Source of the DNA: Tepidimonas charontis
GTDB lineage: Bacteria > Pseudomonadota > Gammaproteobacteria > Burkholderiales > Burkholderiaceae_C
Reading direction: 5' to 3'
NCBI RefSeq assembly: GCF_007556685.1
Contig: NZ_VJON01000003.1
Span: 39,601-103,600 of the forward strand
Length of the DNA stretch: 64,000 nucleotides
Below are positions 25,525 through 34,031 of the stretch, piece after piece (the stretch's first letter is position 1; each line of letters starts with the position of its first letter). A model generated the notes under the pieces. The model worked only from the letters and a program-made list of their open reading frames with translations, had not been told where the DNA came from and did not search any database. Both the position numbers and the translations under genes were made by a program.

Positions 25525-26820
25525 TCAGGTCTCGCGCAGTCGCTGCAGGGCTGCTTCGATCTCATGGTTCGGCACCAGCGCGTGGACGAGCGCGTGCAAG
25601 TCGAGGCAGGCGGCCCAGCCCTGGGCTTTGAGGCGCGCCACGGCCTGGCCGGCTTCGCGTCCGTTGGCAAAGCCCTGGCTTTGCAGCAGCACGTGTCCCT
25701 TGGCGTCGGTGAGTTTGAAGTAAAAGCGTCCGTCGGCTTCGCGGTACTGTTTGAACACCGGGGCAGCGGGTTTGGCGGCGGAAGCGGCACCTGCGCTGGT
25801 CGGGGCAGGTTGGGTATCGAGCGGGCGCAGGCCCACCGCGTGGCGCAAGCGCGCCATGAAGGGGCTGGCCTGGGCGCGCGCTTTGGCGGCGCCGGCGCGC
25901 AAATAGGCCTCGACGCGCTCGGGATGCGCCATCAGCTCGTCGTAGGTGGCGCGCATCGGGGCGATTTCACGGTCGATACGCTCGAACAGGCGCTCCTTGG
26001 CTTCGGCCCAGGCGATGCCGGCGGCAAAATCGCGCGCCAGCGCCGCCGTTTCGTCTGCCGTGGCGAAGGCCTGGTAGATCTGAAACAGCGCCGAGCCTTC
26101 GGTTTCCTTGGGCTCACCGGGCGCGCGCGAGTCGGTGACGATGCCCATGATGAGGCGGCGCAGCTGTTCGCGCGGGGCGAATAGCGGGATGACGTTGTCG
26201 TAGCTTTTGCTCATCTTGCGCCCGTCCAGGCCCGGCAGCGTGGCCACCTGCTCGTCGATGACGGCTTCGGGCAAGGTGAAATGTTCGCCATAGAGGTGGT
26301 TGAAGCTGGCGGCCAGGTCGCGCGCCATTTCGATGTGCTGGATTTGGTCGCGACCCACGGGCACGCGGTGGGCGTTGAACATCAGGATGTCGGCTGCCAT
26401 CAGCACCGGGTACATGAACAGGCCCATGGTGATGCCATCGTCGGCGTCGCGCCCGTCGGCCAGGTTTTTGTCCACCGCGGCCTTGTAGGCGTGGGCACGG
26501 TTGAGCAGCCCCTTGCCACAAACGCAGGCCAGCAGCCAGGTGAGTTCGGGGATTTCGGGGATGTCGGACTGGCGGTAGAAGGTCACGCGCTGCGGATCCA
26601 GCCCGCAGGCGATCCAGGTGGCGGCGATTTCCAGCGTGGAGCGCTGCACGCGCGCCGGGTCGTGGGTGGAGATGAGGGCGTGGTAGTCGGCCAGAAACAG
26701 ATAGCTGTCGACGCCGGCTTGGCGGCTGGCGCGCACGGTGGGACGAATGGCGCCGACATAGTTGCCCAGGTGTGGGGTGCCGGAGGGTTTGATGCCAGTG
26801 AGGACGCGAACGCAGGTCAT
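25525..26820 (-). CDS. trpS: Tryptophanyl-tRNA synthetase with extra C-terminal domain
   Basis: 431-residue class I synthetase. The HIGH-type motif is TPHLGN (residues 15-20) and the KMSKS motif is exact at 202-206. The catalytic enzyme ends near residue 331, about the full length of E. coli TrpS (334). An Ala/Pro-rich linker (332-355) then leads to a separate domain (about 356-400, FYFKLTDAKGHVLLQSQGF) that resembles DUF1508/YegP modules, and a helical tail. The enzyme charges tRNA-Trp; the role of the added part is unknown. Confidence 0.95.
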   Translation of the reverse strand: MTCVRVLTGIKPSGTPHLGNYVGAIRPTVRASRQAGVDSYLFLADYHALISTHDPARVQRSTLEIAATWIACGLDPQRVTFYRQSDIPEIPELTWLLACVCGKGLLNRAHAYKAAVDKNLADGRDADDGITMGLFMYPVLMAADILMFNAHRVPVGRDQIQHIEMARDLAASFNHLYGEHFTLPEAVIDEQVATLPGLDGRKMSKSYDNVIPLFAPREQLRRLIMGIVTDSRAPGEPKETEGSALFQIYQAFATADETAALARDFAAGIAWAEAKERLFERIDREIAPMRATYDELMAHPERVEAYLRAGAAKARAQASPFMARLRHAVGLRPLDTQPAPTSAGAASAAKPAAPVFKQYREADGRFYFKLTDAKGHVLLQSQGFANGREAGQAVARLKAQGWAACLDLHALVHALVPNHEIEAALQRLRET

Positions 26821-26903
26821 GGGTGCACAGTCAAGCCAGGGGGAAGCGTGAGGGAGGTTGGCCGCATGGCGGAGTCAGGTGCCGCGGGGCTGGGCCACGG
26901 GCG

Positions 26904-27572
26904 TCAAAACAGCAGCCAGCGCAGCGGCGCCAGCAGCCACTCGATGCCTTGTGCCGTCAGGCGCATCAGCGGGCGCAGCCACAGGGTGCTGACGATACCG
27001 GTGATCACCAGCGCCATGACGATGAAAAAGCCGTAGGGCTCGACCCGCGCCAGCGTCATCGCTGGGCGCGGGGGCAGCAGCCCCACGAGGATACGCCCGC
27101 CATCGAGCGGCGGCAGCGGAAACAGGTTGAAGACGAACATGACGATGTTGACCATCACGCCGGCGCGCGCCATACCGTTGAAGAACGGCTCGTGAATGCC
27201 AGCGGCCACCAGCACGTAGCCCAGCGCCGCCCAGGCGATGGCCTGCGCCAGGTTGGCGGCGGGCCCGGCCAGCGCCACCAACACCATGTCGCGCTTGGGG
27301 TGGCGCAGCCGCGCAAAGTTGACCGGCACCGGTTTGGCATAGCCGAACAAAAAGGCCCCGGCGGTGGCGAAGTACAGCAGCAGCGGCATCGCAACGGTGC
27401 CGATGGGGTCGATGTGCCGCATCGGGTTGAGCGTGATGCGCCCGAGCCGCTCGGCCGTGGGGTCGCCGAAATGGCGCGCTGCGTAGCCGTGCGCCGCTTC
27501 GTGTACGGTGATGGCAAACAGCACCGGCAGCGCATACAGCGCGATGGTCTGGATGATGTGGGCGAAATCCAT
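26904..27572 (-). CDS. Site-2 protease family membrane metalloprotease (M50)
   Basis: 222-residue M50-family protein with about six membrane segments. The zinc motif is HEAAH (His24, Glu25, His28); the second conserved element N-L-F-P-L-P-P-L-D-G-G supplies the third ligand Asp. It lacks a PDZ domain, unlike RseP, and belongs to the short YwhC-like group whose substrates are mostly unknown. A TGCGACAAT box precedes its ATG by 6 nt on the same strand with no Shine-Dalgarno. trpS follows 83 nt downstream. Confidence 0.9.
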   Translation of the reverse strand: MDFAHIIQTIALYALPVLFAITVHEAAHGYAARHFGDPTAERLGRITLNPMRHIDPIGTVAMPLLLYFATAGAFLFGYAKPVPVNFARLRHPKRDMVLVALAGPAANLAQAIAWAALGYVLVAAGIHEPFFNGMARAGVMVNIVMFVFNLFPLPPLDGGRILVGLLPPRPAMTLARVEPYGFFIVMALVITGIVSTLWLRPLMRLTAQGIEWLLAPLRWLLF

Positions 27573-27578
27573 GGGGCG

Positions 27579-27587
27579 ATTGTCGCA
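27579..27587 (-). promoter_or_regulatory. TGCGACAAT box before the M50 protease gene
   Basis: Third copy of the nonamer found before hisD and nif3, here on the minus strand and ending 6 nt before the ATG. A transcript from it would be leaderless or nearly so. Confidence 0.4.
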
Positions 27588-27714
27588 GGTGACGTGAACC
27601 CGTGCCGCGGGCACCTGGGCGCGGGCTGCCGCCGTCGTGGTTCGATGGGCCACGGCGGGCGTCGACGTTGCAACCGACGCACACGGCATGGCCCAGGCAC
27701 GCCATCCCGCCGCC

Positions 27715-28350
27715 CTACAGTCCCAGCGGCGCCAGCGCACCGAGTCCGTGGCGCAGTACGACGGGCTCGCCGCCCGTGCCCATCGGCGTCAAATCGACCA
27801 CTGTGGTGGGCTCGTGCGGGCAGGCACCGGCGTCGATCACCGCGGCCACCTCGTGCTGCAGACGTTGGCGGATGACGTCGGGGTCGTTGAGCGGCACGTC
27901 GTCACCGGGCAGGATCAGCGTCGTGCCCAGCAGCGGGGCGCCGTGCAGGGCCAGCAACTCCCGCAACACCAGGTGCTGCGGCACGCGCAGACCGATGGTT
28001 TTGCGCGCCGGGTGGCTGACGCGCCGTGGCACTTCTTTGGTGGCTTCCAGGATGAAGGTGTACGGACCCGGAGTGGCGGCTTTGAGCAGGCGGTACTGGC
28101 GGTTGTCCACGCGCGCGTAGCTGGCCAATTCGGACAGATCGCGGCACAGCAGGGTCAGGTGGTGGCGCTCATCGACGCCGCGGATGCGCCGCAGGCGTTG
28201 CACCGCCGCCTTGTCATCCAAATGGCACACCAAGGCGTAGCTGGAATCGGTGGGAACGGCCAGCACGGCGCCCGCCTGCAGTGCTTGCACGGCTTGGCGC
28301 AGCAAGCGCGGCTGGGGGTTGAGGGGGTGGACTTTGAAGCGCTGGGCCAT
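27715..28350 (-). CDS. yciO: YciO-type Sua5/YrdC-fold protein
   Basis: 211-residue YrdC-domain protein. VPTDSSYALVC, RRIRG, HHLTLLCRDLSELASYARVDN, TPGPYTFILEATKEVPRRV and KTIGLRVPQH align closely with E. coli YciO, a paralogue of the threonylcarbamoyl-AMP synthases TsaC/Sua5. Whether it makes the t6A precursor is not settled. It lies 10 nt after rnm on the same strand, an order shared with E. coli (rnm-yciO). Confidence 0.92.
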   Translation of the reverse strand: MAQRFKVHPLNPQPRLLRQAVQALQAGAVLAVPTDSSYALVCHLDDKAAVQRLRRIRGVDERHHLTLLCRDLSELASYARVDNRQYRLLKAATPGPYTFILEATKEVPRRVSHPARKTIGLRVPQHLVLRELLALHGAPLLGTTLILPGDDVPLNDPDVIRQRLQHEVAAVIDAGACPHEPTTVVDLTPMGTGGEPVVLRHGLGALAPLGL

Positions 28351-28360
28351 GGCGGGCGCT

Positions 28361-29218
28361 TCAGTGGATGATGCGGTCGGCCAGCAGCTCCCACACGGGG
28401 GTCAGGCGCCCCTGCAGCAGCGGCAGGGCGCCCAAATCGGTGTGTGATTCGTCGGGGCTGTGAAAATCGCTGCCGCGCGAGGCCGCCAGCCCAAACTCCA
28501 GCGCCAGATCGGCGTAGCGCAGCGCTTCGGCCTCGCTATGGCTGCCCGTGACGACTTCCACCGCCTGCCCGCCGTGCGCCTTGAACTCGGCAAACAGGGC
28601 GTACTCCTGGGTGGGATTGGGGTGGGCATAGCGGGCCGGGTGGGCGATCACCGCCACCCCGCCTGCGGTGCGAATCCAGCGCACCGCATCGCCCAGCGTG
28701 GCCCAGCGGTGCTCCACGTAGCCGGGCTTGCCTTCGGTGAGAAAGCGCCGAAACACCTCGTGTGTGTCGTGGCACACGCCGGCCTCGACCAGATAGCGCG
28801 CGAAGTGGGTGCGCGAGATCAACTCCGGGTTGCCCACGTACTTGAGTGCGCCTTCGAACGCGCCGCGGATGCCGACGGCCGCGAGCTGCTCGGCCATCTC
28901 GCGCGCGCGCCGCTCGCGGCCGCCGCGCGTGCGCGCCAAGCCGTCACGCAACTGGGCGTCCTCCGGGTCCACGCCCAGGCCGACGATGTGCACGGTCAGG
29001 CCGGCAAAGGTCACCGAAATTTCGACCCCGGTCAGATACGGCAGGCCCAGCGCGCGCGCCGCCTGCATGGCGCGCTGCTGCCCGCCAAGCTCATCGTGGT
29101 CGGTCAATGCCCACAGCTCCACACCGTTGGCGTGCGCACGCGCGGCCAAGGCCTCCGGCTCCAGTGTGCCGTCGGAGATGGTGGAGTGGCAGTGCAAATC
29201 GGCGTTCAGGATGGCCAT
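28361..29218 (-). CDS. rnm: PHP-domain phosphoesterase, RNase AM / nucleoside bisphosphatase
   Basis: 285-residue PHP protein. Metal motifs DLHCHSTISDG (Asp7, His9, His11), LTDHDE, IAHPARY and SRGSDFHSP are complete. It matches E. coli YciV (RNase AM, a 5'-3' exonuclease on short RNAs and 5S rRNA ends) and related enzymes that hydrolyse 3',5'-nucleoside bisphosphates. It is divergent from murJ across a 37-bp gap; a minus-strand TACAAT lies 9 nt before its ATG. Confidence 0.9.
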   Translation of the reverse strand: MAILNADLHCHSTISDGTLEPEALAARAHANGVELWALTDHDELGGQQRAMQAARALGLPYLTGVEISVTFAGLTVHIVGLGVDPEDAQLRDGLARTRGGRERRAREMAEQLAAVGIRGAFEGALKYVGNPELISRTHFARYLVEAGVCHDTHEVFRRFLTEGKPGYVEHRWATLGDAVRWIRTAGGVAVIAHPARYAHPNPTQEYALFAEFKAHGGQAVEVVTGSHSEAEALRYADLALEFGLAASRGSDFHSPDESHTDLGALPLLQGRLTPVWELLADRIIH

Positions 29219-29227
29219 GACGCAGGC

Positions 29228-29233
29228 ATTGTA
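29228..29233 (-). promoter_or_regulatory. -10 box 9 nt before rnm
   Basis: Minus-strand TACAAT ends 9 nt before the rnm ATG. A start point 6-8 nt below the box would leave a leader of about 1-3 nt. Confidence 0.45.
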
Positions 29234-29243
29234 GGGCCGCGGC

Positions 29244-29249
29244 TACACT
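29244..29249 (+). promoter_or_regulatory. -10 box 6 nt before murJ
   Basis: TACACT (one mismatch to the usual TACAAT here) ends 6 nt before the GTG start of murJ. With the divergent rnm box both promoters fit into the 37-bp gap, so their -35 regions would lie inside the opposite gene. Confidence 0.4.
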
Positions 29250-29255
29250 CGCGCC

Positions 29256-30815
29256 GTGTCGCTGTTCAAATCCGCTTCGATCGTCTCGGCCTGGACGCTG
29301 TTGTCGCGCATCACGGGGCTGGTGCGCGAGTTGCTGATCGCCGCCACCTTCGGCGCCAGCGCGCTGACCGATGCGTTCAACGTCGCGTTTCGCATCCCCA
29401 ACTTATTGAGGCGCTTGTTCGCCGAAGGGGCGTTTTCGCAGGCCTTCGTGCCGGTGCTGGCGGCCACCCGCGCCCAGCAGGGCGATGCGGCTACGCGCGC
29501 GCTGATCGACCACGTGGCCACGGTGTTGACGGCGGCTTTGCTGCTGACCTGCGTGGCGGGCGTGTTGGGGGCGCCGGCGCTGGTGTGGGCGATGGCCGCG
29601 GGGCTGCGTCAGACGCCACACGGCTTCGAGACGGCGGTGGTGCTGACGCGCTGGATGTTTCCCTACATCGGTTTCATGTCACTGGTGGCGTTGAGCGCGG
29701 GCATCCTCAACACCTGGAAGCGCTTCGCGGTGCCGGCGGCCACGCCGGTGCTGCTCAATGTGGCGATGATCGCTGCGGCGCTGTGGGGGGCGCCGGCGTT
29801 GGCACGCCACGGGCTCGAGCCGATTTACGCCTTGGCCGCTGGCGTGATGCTGGGGGGCGTGCTGCAACTGGCCGTGCAGGTGCCGGCGCTGTACCGCATC
29901 GGGGCACTGCCGCGCCTGCGTTTGGGTGTTGGCGGCGTGCGCGCCGGCTGGCGTCACCCGGGCACGCAGCGCATCCTGGCCTTGATGGGGCCGGCGGTGC
30001 TGGGGGTCAGTGTGGCCCAGCTGTCGTTGTTGATCAATACGCAGATCGCCTCTCATCTGGCGCCGGGCAGTGTCTCGTGGCTGACGTACGCCGACCGGTT
30101 GATGGAATTTCCCACCGCGTTGTTGGGAGTGGCTTTGGGGGTGGTGCTGCTGCCGCAACTGGCCGCCGCCCAGGCATCGGGTGACGGCGCGCGCTACAGC
30201 CAGCTGTTGGACTGGGGCTTGCGCTGGGTGGTGCTGCTGGCGGTGCCCAGCGCCCTCGGGTTGTTGACCTTTGCCACGCCGCTGGTGGCGGTGCTGTACC
30301 ACTACGGCGCCTTCACGGCGACCGATGTGCAGCAGACCGCGTTGGCGCTGATGGGCTACGGCGTCGGCTTGCTCGGGCTGATCGGTGTCAAGGTTTTGGC
30401 ACCGGGCTTTTATGCCCGGCAAGATATCCGCACGCCGGTGCGCATCGCCATCGTGGTGCTGCTGTCGACCCAGGCGATGAACGCCGCTTTGGTGCCGCAT
30501 CTGGCCCACGCCGGGCTGGCGCTGGCCATCGGTCTGGGGGCGCTGCTCAACGCCGGCTGGTTGCTGTGGGGCCTGCGGCGGCGCGGCGCTTACGCGCCCC
30601 AGCCGGGTTGGCGGCGTTTCGCCGCCCAGGTGGCCGCCGGCGCGGTGGTATTGACCACCTGGTTGGTGCTCTGGGCACGGGCCTTGGATTGGTTGGCGCT
30701 GGCGCCGCTGTGGCGCGCCGCCGCGGTGGCCGGCGTCGTGTCGGGGGCGGCCATGCTGTATTTCGGCACTCTGTACGCGCTGGGTTTGCCGCTGCGCCAA
30801 TTTGTGCGAAAGTAG
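29256..30815 (+). CDS. murJ: Lipid II flippase MurJ
   Basis: 519-residue membrane protein of the MurJ/MviN family with 14 predicted helices, moving lipid II across the inner membrane. SRITGLVRELLIAATFGAS, DAFNVAFRIPNLLRRLFAEGAFSQAFVPVL and ADRLMEFPTALLGVALGVVLLP are the diagnostic blocks. Start is GTG with no Shine-Dalgarno; the N-terminus MSLFKSASIVSAWTLLSR is typical. Essential peptidoglycan gene, like murA in this window. Confidence 0.96.
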   Translation: MSLFKSASIVSAWTLLSRITGLVRELLIAATFGASALTDAFNVAFRIPNLLRRLFAEGAFSQAFVPVLAATRAQQGDAATRALIDHVATVLTAALLLTCVAGVLGAPALVWAMAAGLRQTPHGFETAVVLTRWMFPYIGFMSLVALSAGILNTWKRFAVPAATPVLLNVAMIAAALWGAPALARHGLEPIYALAAGVMLGGVLQLAVQVPALYRIGALPRLRLGVGGVRAGWRHPGTQRILALMGPAVLGVSVAQLSLLINTQIASHLAPGSVSWLTYADRLMEFPTALLGVALGVVLLPQLAAAQASGDGARYSQLLDWGLRWVVLLAVPSALGLLTFATPLVAVLYHYGAFTATDVQQTALALMGYGVGLLGLIGVKVLAPGFYARQDIRTPVRIAIVVLLSTQAMNAALVPHLAHAGLALAIGLGALLNAGWLLWGLRRRGAYAPQPGWRRFAAQVAAGAVVLTTWLVLWARALDWLALAPLWRAAAVAGVVSGAAMLYFGTLYALGLPLRQFVRK

Positions 30816-30819
30816 CGCC

Positions 30820-31665
30820 ATGAACTGGGCCACGCGTGCGCCCTCGGCGCTGGACTATTTCGCCGCCCTGGTGGCGCAGGACGACGGCTTGCCGCTGCTA
30901 GAGGCGGTGGCCGCGGTGGCGCTGGACGAGTACCCAGAGCTGGATGTGCAGACCGTGCTCGACGGGGTGGACCGGTTGCTGGAGCGCCTGCGTCGCCGCT
31001 TGCCAGCGGATGCGGCGCCGCTGCACCGCTTGCGCCTGCTCAACCATTTTTTCTTTCGCGAACTGAGTTTCGGCGGCAACCTCAACGACGGCTACGACCC
31101 CGACAACAGCTACGTGCACGTCGTGCTGCGCACGCGCCGCGGCATCCCGGTCAGCTTGGCGGTGCTGTGGCTGGAGCTGGCGCAGGGTATCGGTCTGCGC
31201 GCCGCAGGCATCAACTTCCCGGGCCACTTTCTGGTCAAGGTCCAGCTGCCGCACGGTCAGGTCATCATCGATCCCTCGAGCGGGCGGTCGCTCAGCCGCG
31301 AGGAGCTCGTCGAGCGATTGGAGCCCTACAAGCGTCGGCTGGGTTTGTTGGATGAGTTCGACATCCCGGTGGAGCTGTTCTTGCAGGCAGCCACGCCGCG
31401 CGAAATCGTGGCGCGGGTGCTGCGCAATCTGAAGGAGATCCATCGCTCGCAGCGCGACTGGCTGCGCCTGGTGGCGGTGCTGGATCGGCTGATCGTGCTG
31501 CTGCCCGAGGCGTGGGACGAGGTGCGCGAGCGCGGGCTGGCTTGGGCGGAATTGGGACAGACGGCGCGGGCGCTGGCCGACTTGGAGGCCTACCTGGCGC
31601 ATGCCGACGATCCGCTGCACACAGCGGCGGTAGAGCAGCGGGTGCGCGCGCTGCGCGGCGCGTGA
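30820..31665 (+). CDS. SirB1-like protein (transglutaminase-like fold with TPR)
   Basis: 281-residue SirB1/YchA family protein. LNHFFFRELSFGGNLNDGYDPDNSYVHVVLRTRRGIPVSLAVLW, with NFPGHFLVKV after it, is the family core, related to the transglutaminase fold; the C-terminal third has tetratricopeptide-like helices (ILRNLKEIHRSQRDWLRLVAVLDRL). Its molecular function is unknown. It starts 4 nt after murJ and may be co-transcribed with it. Confidence 0.88.
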   Translation: MNWATRAPSALDYFAALVAQDDGLPLLEAVAAVALDEYPELDVQTVLDGVDRLLERLRRRLPADAAPLHRLRLLNHFFFRELSFGGNLNDGYDPDNSYVHVVLRTRRGIPVSLAVLWLELAQGIGLRAAGINFPGHFLVKVQLPHGQVIIDPSSGRSLSREELVERLEPYKRRLGLLDEFDIPVELFLQAATPREIVARVLRNLKEIHRSQRDWLRLVAVLDRLIVLLPEAWDEVRERGLAWAELGQTARALADLEAYLAHADDPLHTAAVEQRVRALRGA

Positions 31666-31779
31666 ATGCCGTGACGGCTTGGGCGAGGCGCCCGCCCGCC
31701 CCCATTCGGGCACGGCAGCGCCTGCGCCGTCGGCATTGCCAACCGAGCGCTGGGCTCGCTGGCGGCCGCAATCGGCGTT

Positions 31780-32826
31780 TCAGATCACGCGCACGGGGGC
31801 GCCATGGCCGCGCGGCACGATGGCGCCGATGCGGTACACCGTCTCGCCGTGTGCCGTCAAGGTGGCAGCCACCGCTTCGGCTTGCTGGGCACCGGTCACC
31901 ACCACCATGCCGATGCCGTTGTTGAAGGTGCGGTTCATCTCGTGGTCGTCGATGCCCGCGGTGCACTGCAGCCAGGCGAACAACTCCGAGCGCGGCCAGC
32001 TATCCTGCACCAACTCGGCGGCGAGCTCAGCGGGCAGCACACGCGGGATATTTTCCAGCAGACCACCGCCCGTGATGTGCGCCAGTGCCTTGATGCCGCC
32101 GGCGTCGGTCGGATGCTGCTGCAGGGCCGCCAGCACCGGCTTGACATACAGCCGCGTGGGCGCCATCACCGCCTCGCGCAGCGGGCGCCCGTCCAGCGTC
32201 GCAGGCAGATCGGCGCCAGCGCGCTCGAGGCATTTGCGCACCAGGCTAAAACCGTTGGAGTGCACCCCATTGGAGGCCAGCCCCAGCACCACGTCGCCGG
32301 CGCACACCGCCGCGCCGGTCAGGATGCGTGACTTCTCCACCACACCGACGCAAAAACCCGCCAGGTCGTATTCGCCGGGCGGGTACATGCCCGGCATCTC
32401 GGCTGTCTCGCCGCCAATGAGCGCACAGCCCGATGCCTCACAGCCGCGCGCGATCCCCGCCACCACACGCGCGGCGGTGTCCACATCCAGCTTGCCGCAG
32501 GCGTAGTAGTCGAGGAAGAACAACGGCTCGGCGCCTTGCACCAGCACGTCGTTGACGCTCATGGCCACCAGGTCGATGCCGACCGTATCGTGCATGTCCC
32601 ACTCGAAGGCCAGCTTGAGCTTGGTGCCGACGCCGTCGGTGCCGCTGACCAGCACCGGCTCGCGGTAACGCTTGGGGATTTCGAACAGGGCGCCGAAACC
32701 ACCGATGCCAGCCAGCACCCCCTCGCGCAGGGTGCGTTTGGCCAGGGGTTTGATGCGCTCCACCAGCGCGTCACCGGCGTCGATGTCCACGCCGGCGTCT
32801 TTATAGGAAAGAGGGGTCGTATTCAT
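31780..32826 (-). CDS. purM: Phosphoribosylformylglycinamidine cyclo-ligase
   Basis: 348-residue PurM (AIR synthetase), ATP-dependent fifth step of purine synthesis. [61 protein letters not shown] and [16 protein letters not shown] are diagnostic. It is a single gene, divergent from a PerM-like protein; a minus-strand TACAAT lies 21 nt before the ATG and overlaps a facing TACAAT on the plus strand. Confidence 0.97.
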   Translation of the reverse strand: MNTTPLSYKDAGVDIDAGDALVERIKPLAKRTLREGVLAGIGGFGALFEIPKRYREPVLVSGTDGVGTKLKLAFEWDMHDTVGIDLVAMSVNDVLVQGAEPLFFLDYYACGKLDVDTAARVVAGIARGCEASGCALIGGETAEMPGMYPPGEYDLAGFCVGVVEKSRILTGAAVCAGDVVLGLASNGVHSNGFSLVRKCLERAGADLPATLDGRPLREAVMAPTRLYVKPVLAALQQHPTDAGGIKALAHITGGGLLENIPRVLPAELAAELVQDSWPRSELFAWLQCTAGIDDHEMNRTFNNGIGMVVVTGAQQAEAVAATLTAHGETVYRIGAIVPRGHGAPVRVI

Positions 32827-32834
32827 GGGCTCGA

Positions 32835-32853
32835 TACAATCCCGCGCATTGTA
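32835..32853. promoter_or_regulatory. Facing -10 boxes between purM and the PerM-like gene
   Basis: TACAAT (32835-32840, plus) and ATTGTA (32848-32853, TACAAT on minus) form a perfect 6-7-6 inverted repeat in the 114-bp divergent gap. If both are used the polymerases would compete for the same site. It could instead be a dyad operator. No -35 elements are clear. Confidence 0.4.
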
Positions 32854-32940
32854 CGGGGCCGCTCGCCTCTCTTGGGTGAGTGGCTGTCACACCGACGCGC
32901 TGCCCCCGTGCGCCCACTCCACTTTTCGCTCATTGCCGCC

Positions 32941-34029
32941 ATGACCCTGACCGATTCCCAGCGACACGCGCTGCTGTGGACCGTGCTGGCGGTCGTGGGG
33001 TGGTGGGTCATGGCGCAGTTGGCTCCGGTGCTGTTGCCCTTCGTGCTGGCGCTGGTGCTGGCCTACGCGCTGCAGCCCGCCGTCGCCTGGCTGGCGGCAC
33101 ACCGGGTGCCGCGTTGGCTGGCAGCGGCCCTGGCGCTGGCGGCCCTGTTGTCGCTGATGCTGGCGGTGGTGTTGGTGATCGTGCCAGTGGTCACGCGCCA
33201 GTGGCCGCTGCTGCGCGAGCAGATTCCGGCCCTGCTCGAGCGTCTGAACGCGTGGATGCAGCCGCTGGCACAGCGCCACGGGCTGGAGCTGGCGGTGGAC
33301 GTGGAGGCGGTGCGTGGGTTGTTGCGCCGCCTCATCAGCGGCCATGAGGAGGAGCTGCTCGGCCGCGTGCTGGCGTCGCTGCGCATTGGCGGCAGCGCCC
33401 TGCTGGCGGTGCTGGGCAATTTGGTGTTAATGCCGGTGGTGGCGTACTACCTGCTGCTGGATTGGGAGCAGGTGGTGGCGCGCGCGCGGCAGTACGTGCC
33501 GCCGCGCTGGCGCGCGCGCGTCGAAGCCTTTTTCGCCGAAGCCGACGCCGTGCTGGGCCAGTACCTGCGTGGGCAGCTGCTGGTCATGGGGGTGTTGGCG
33601 GTGTACTACACGGCGGCCCTGGCCCTGGCGGGGCTGGAGCTGGCCGTGCCCATCGGGGTGTTGACGGGGCTTGCCATCTTCGTGCCCTACCTGGGCTTTG
33701 GCTTGGGCATGACGCTGGCGCTGCTGGCGGCGCTGCTGCAATTTCAAACCCTGTGGGGCGTGTTGCTGGTGGCTGGGATCTACGCCATGGGCCAAGTGAT
33801 CGAGAGCTTTTACTTGACGCCGCGTCTGGTGGGTGAGCGCATCGGGCTGCATCCGATCGCCGTCATCTTCGCCTTGATGGCGTTCGGCCATCTGCTCGGT
33901 TTTGTCGGGGTGCTCATCGCGCTGCCGGCGTCGGCGGTGCTGTTGGTGGCGTTGCGCCGCCTGCAGCGACTGGTCGTCGATAGTGCGCTGTTTCGACCGG
34001 GCGACGAGAGCCGCGGTGGCGGGGAGTGA
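32941..34029 (+). CDS. AI-2E/PerM family membrane protein
   Basis: 362-residue PerM-like protein with about eight membrane segments. PVLLPFVLALVLAYALQP, GNLVLMPVVAYYLLLDWE, YLRGQLLVMGVLAVYYTAALALAGL and FVPYLGFGLGM with ESFYLTPRLVGERIGLHP are family blocks. Members have been tied to autoinducer-2 export, sodium/proton exchange and permease roles; none can be assigned here. It lies 2 nt before hda and probably shares its message; perM-hda-HAD-pcnB-folK run as one unit. Confidence 0.88.
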   Translation: MTLTDSQRHALLWTVLAVVGWWVMAQLAPVLLPFVLALVLAYALQPAVAWLAAHRVPRWLAAALALAALLSLMLAVVLVIVPVVTRQWPLLREQIPALLERLNAWMQPLAQRHGLELAVDVEAVRGLLRRLISGHEEELLGRVLASLRIGGSALLAVLGNLVLMPVVAYYLLLDWEQVVARARQYVPPRWRARVEAFFAEADAVLGQYLRGQLLVMGVLAVYYTAALALAGLELAVPIGVLTGLAIFVPYLGFGLGMTLALLAALLQFQTLWGVLLVAGIYAMGQVIESFYLTPRLVGERIGLHPIAVIFALMAFGHLLGFVGVLIALPASAVLLVALRRLQRLVVDSALFRPGDESRGGGE

Positions 34030-34031
34030 GG

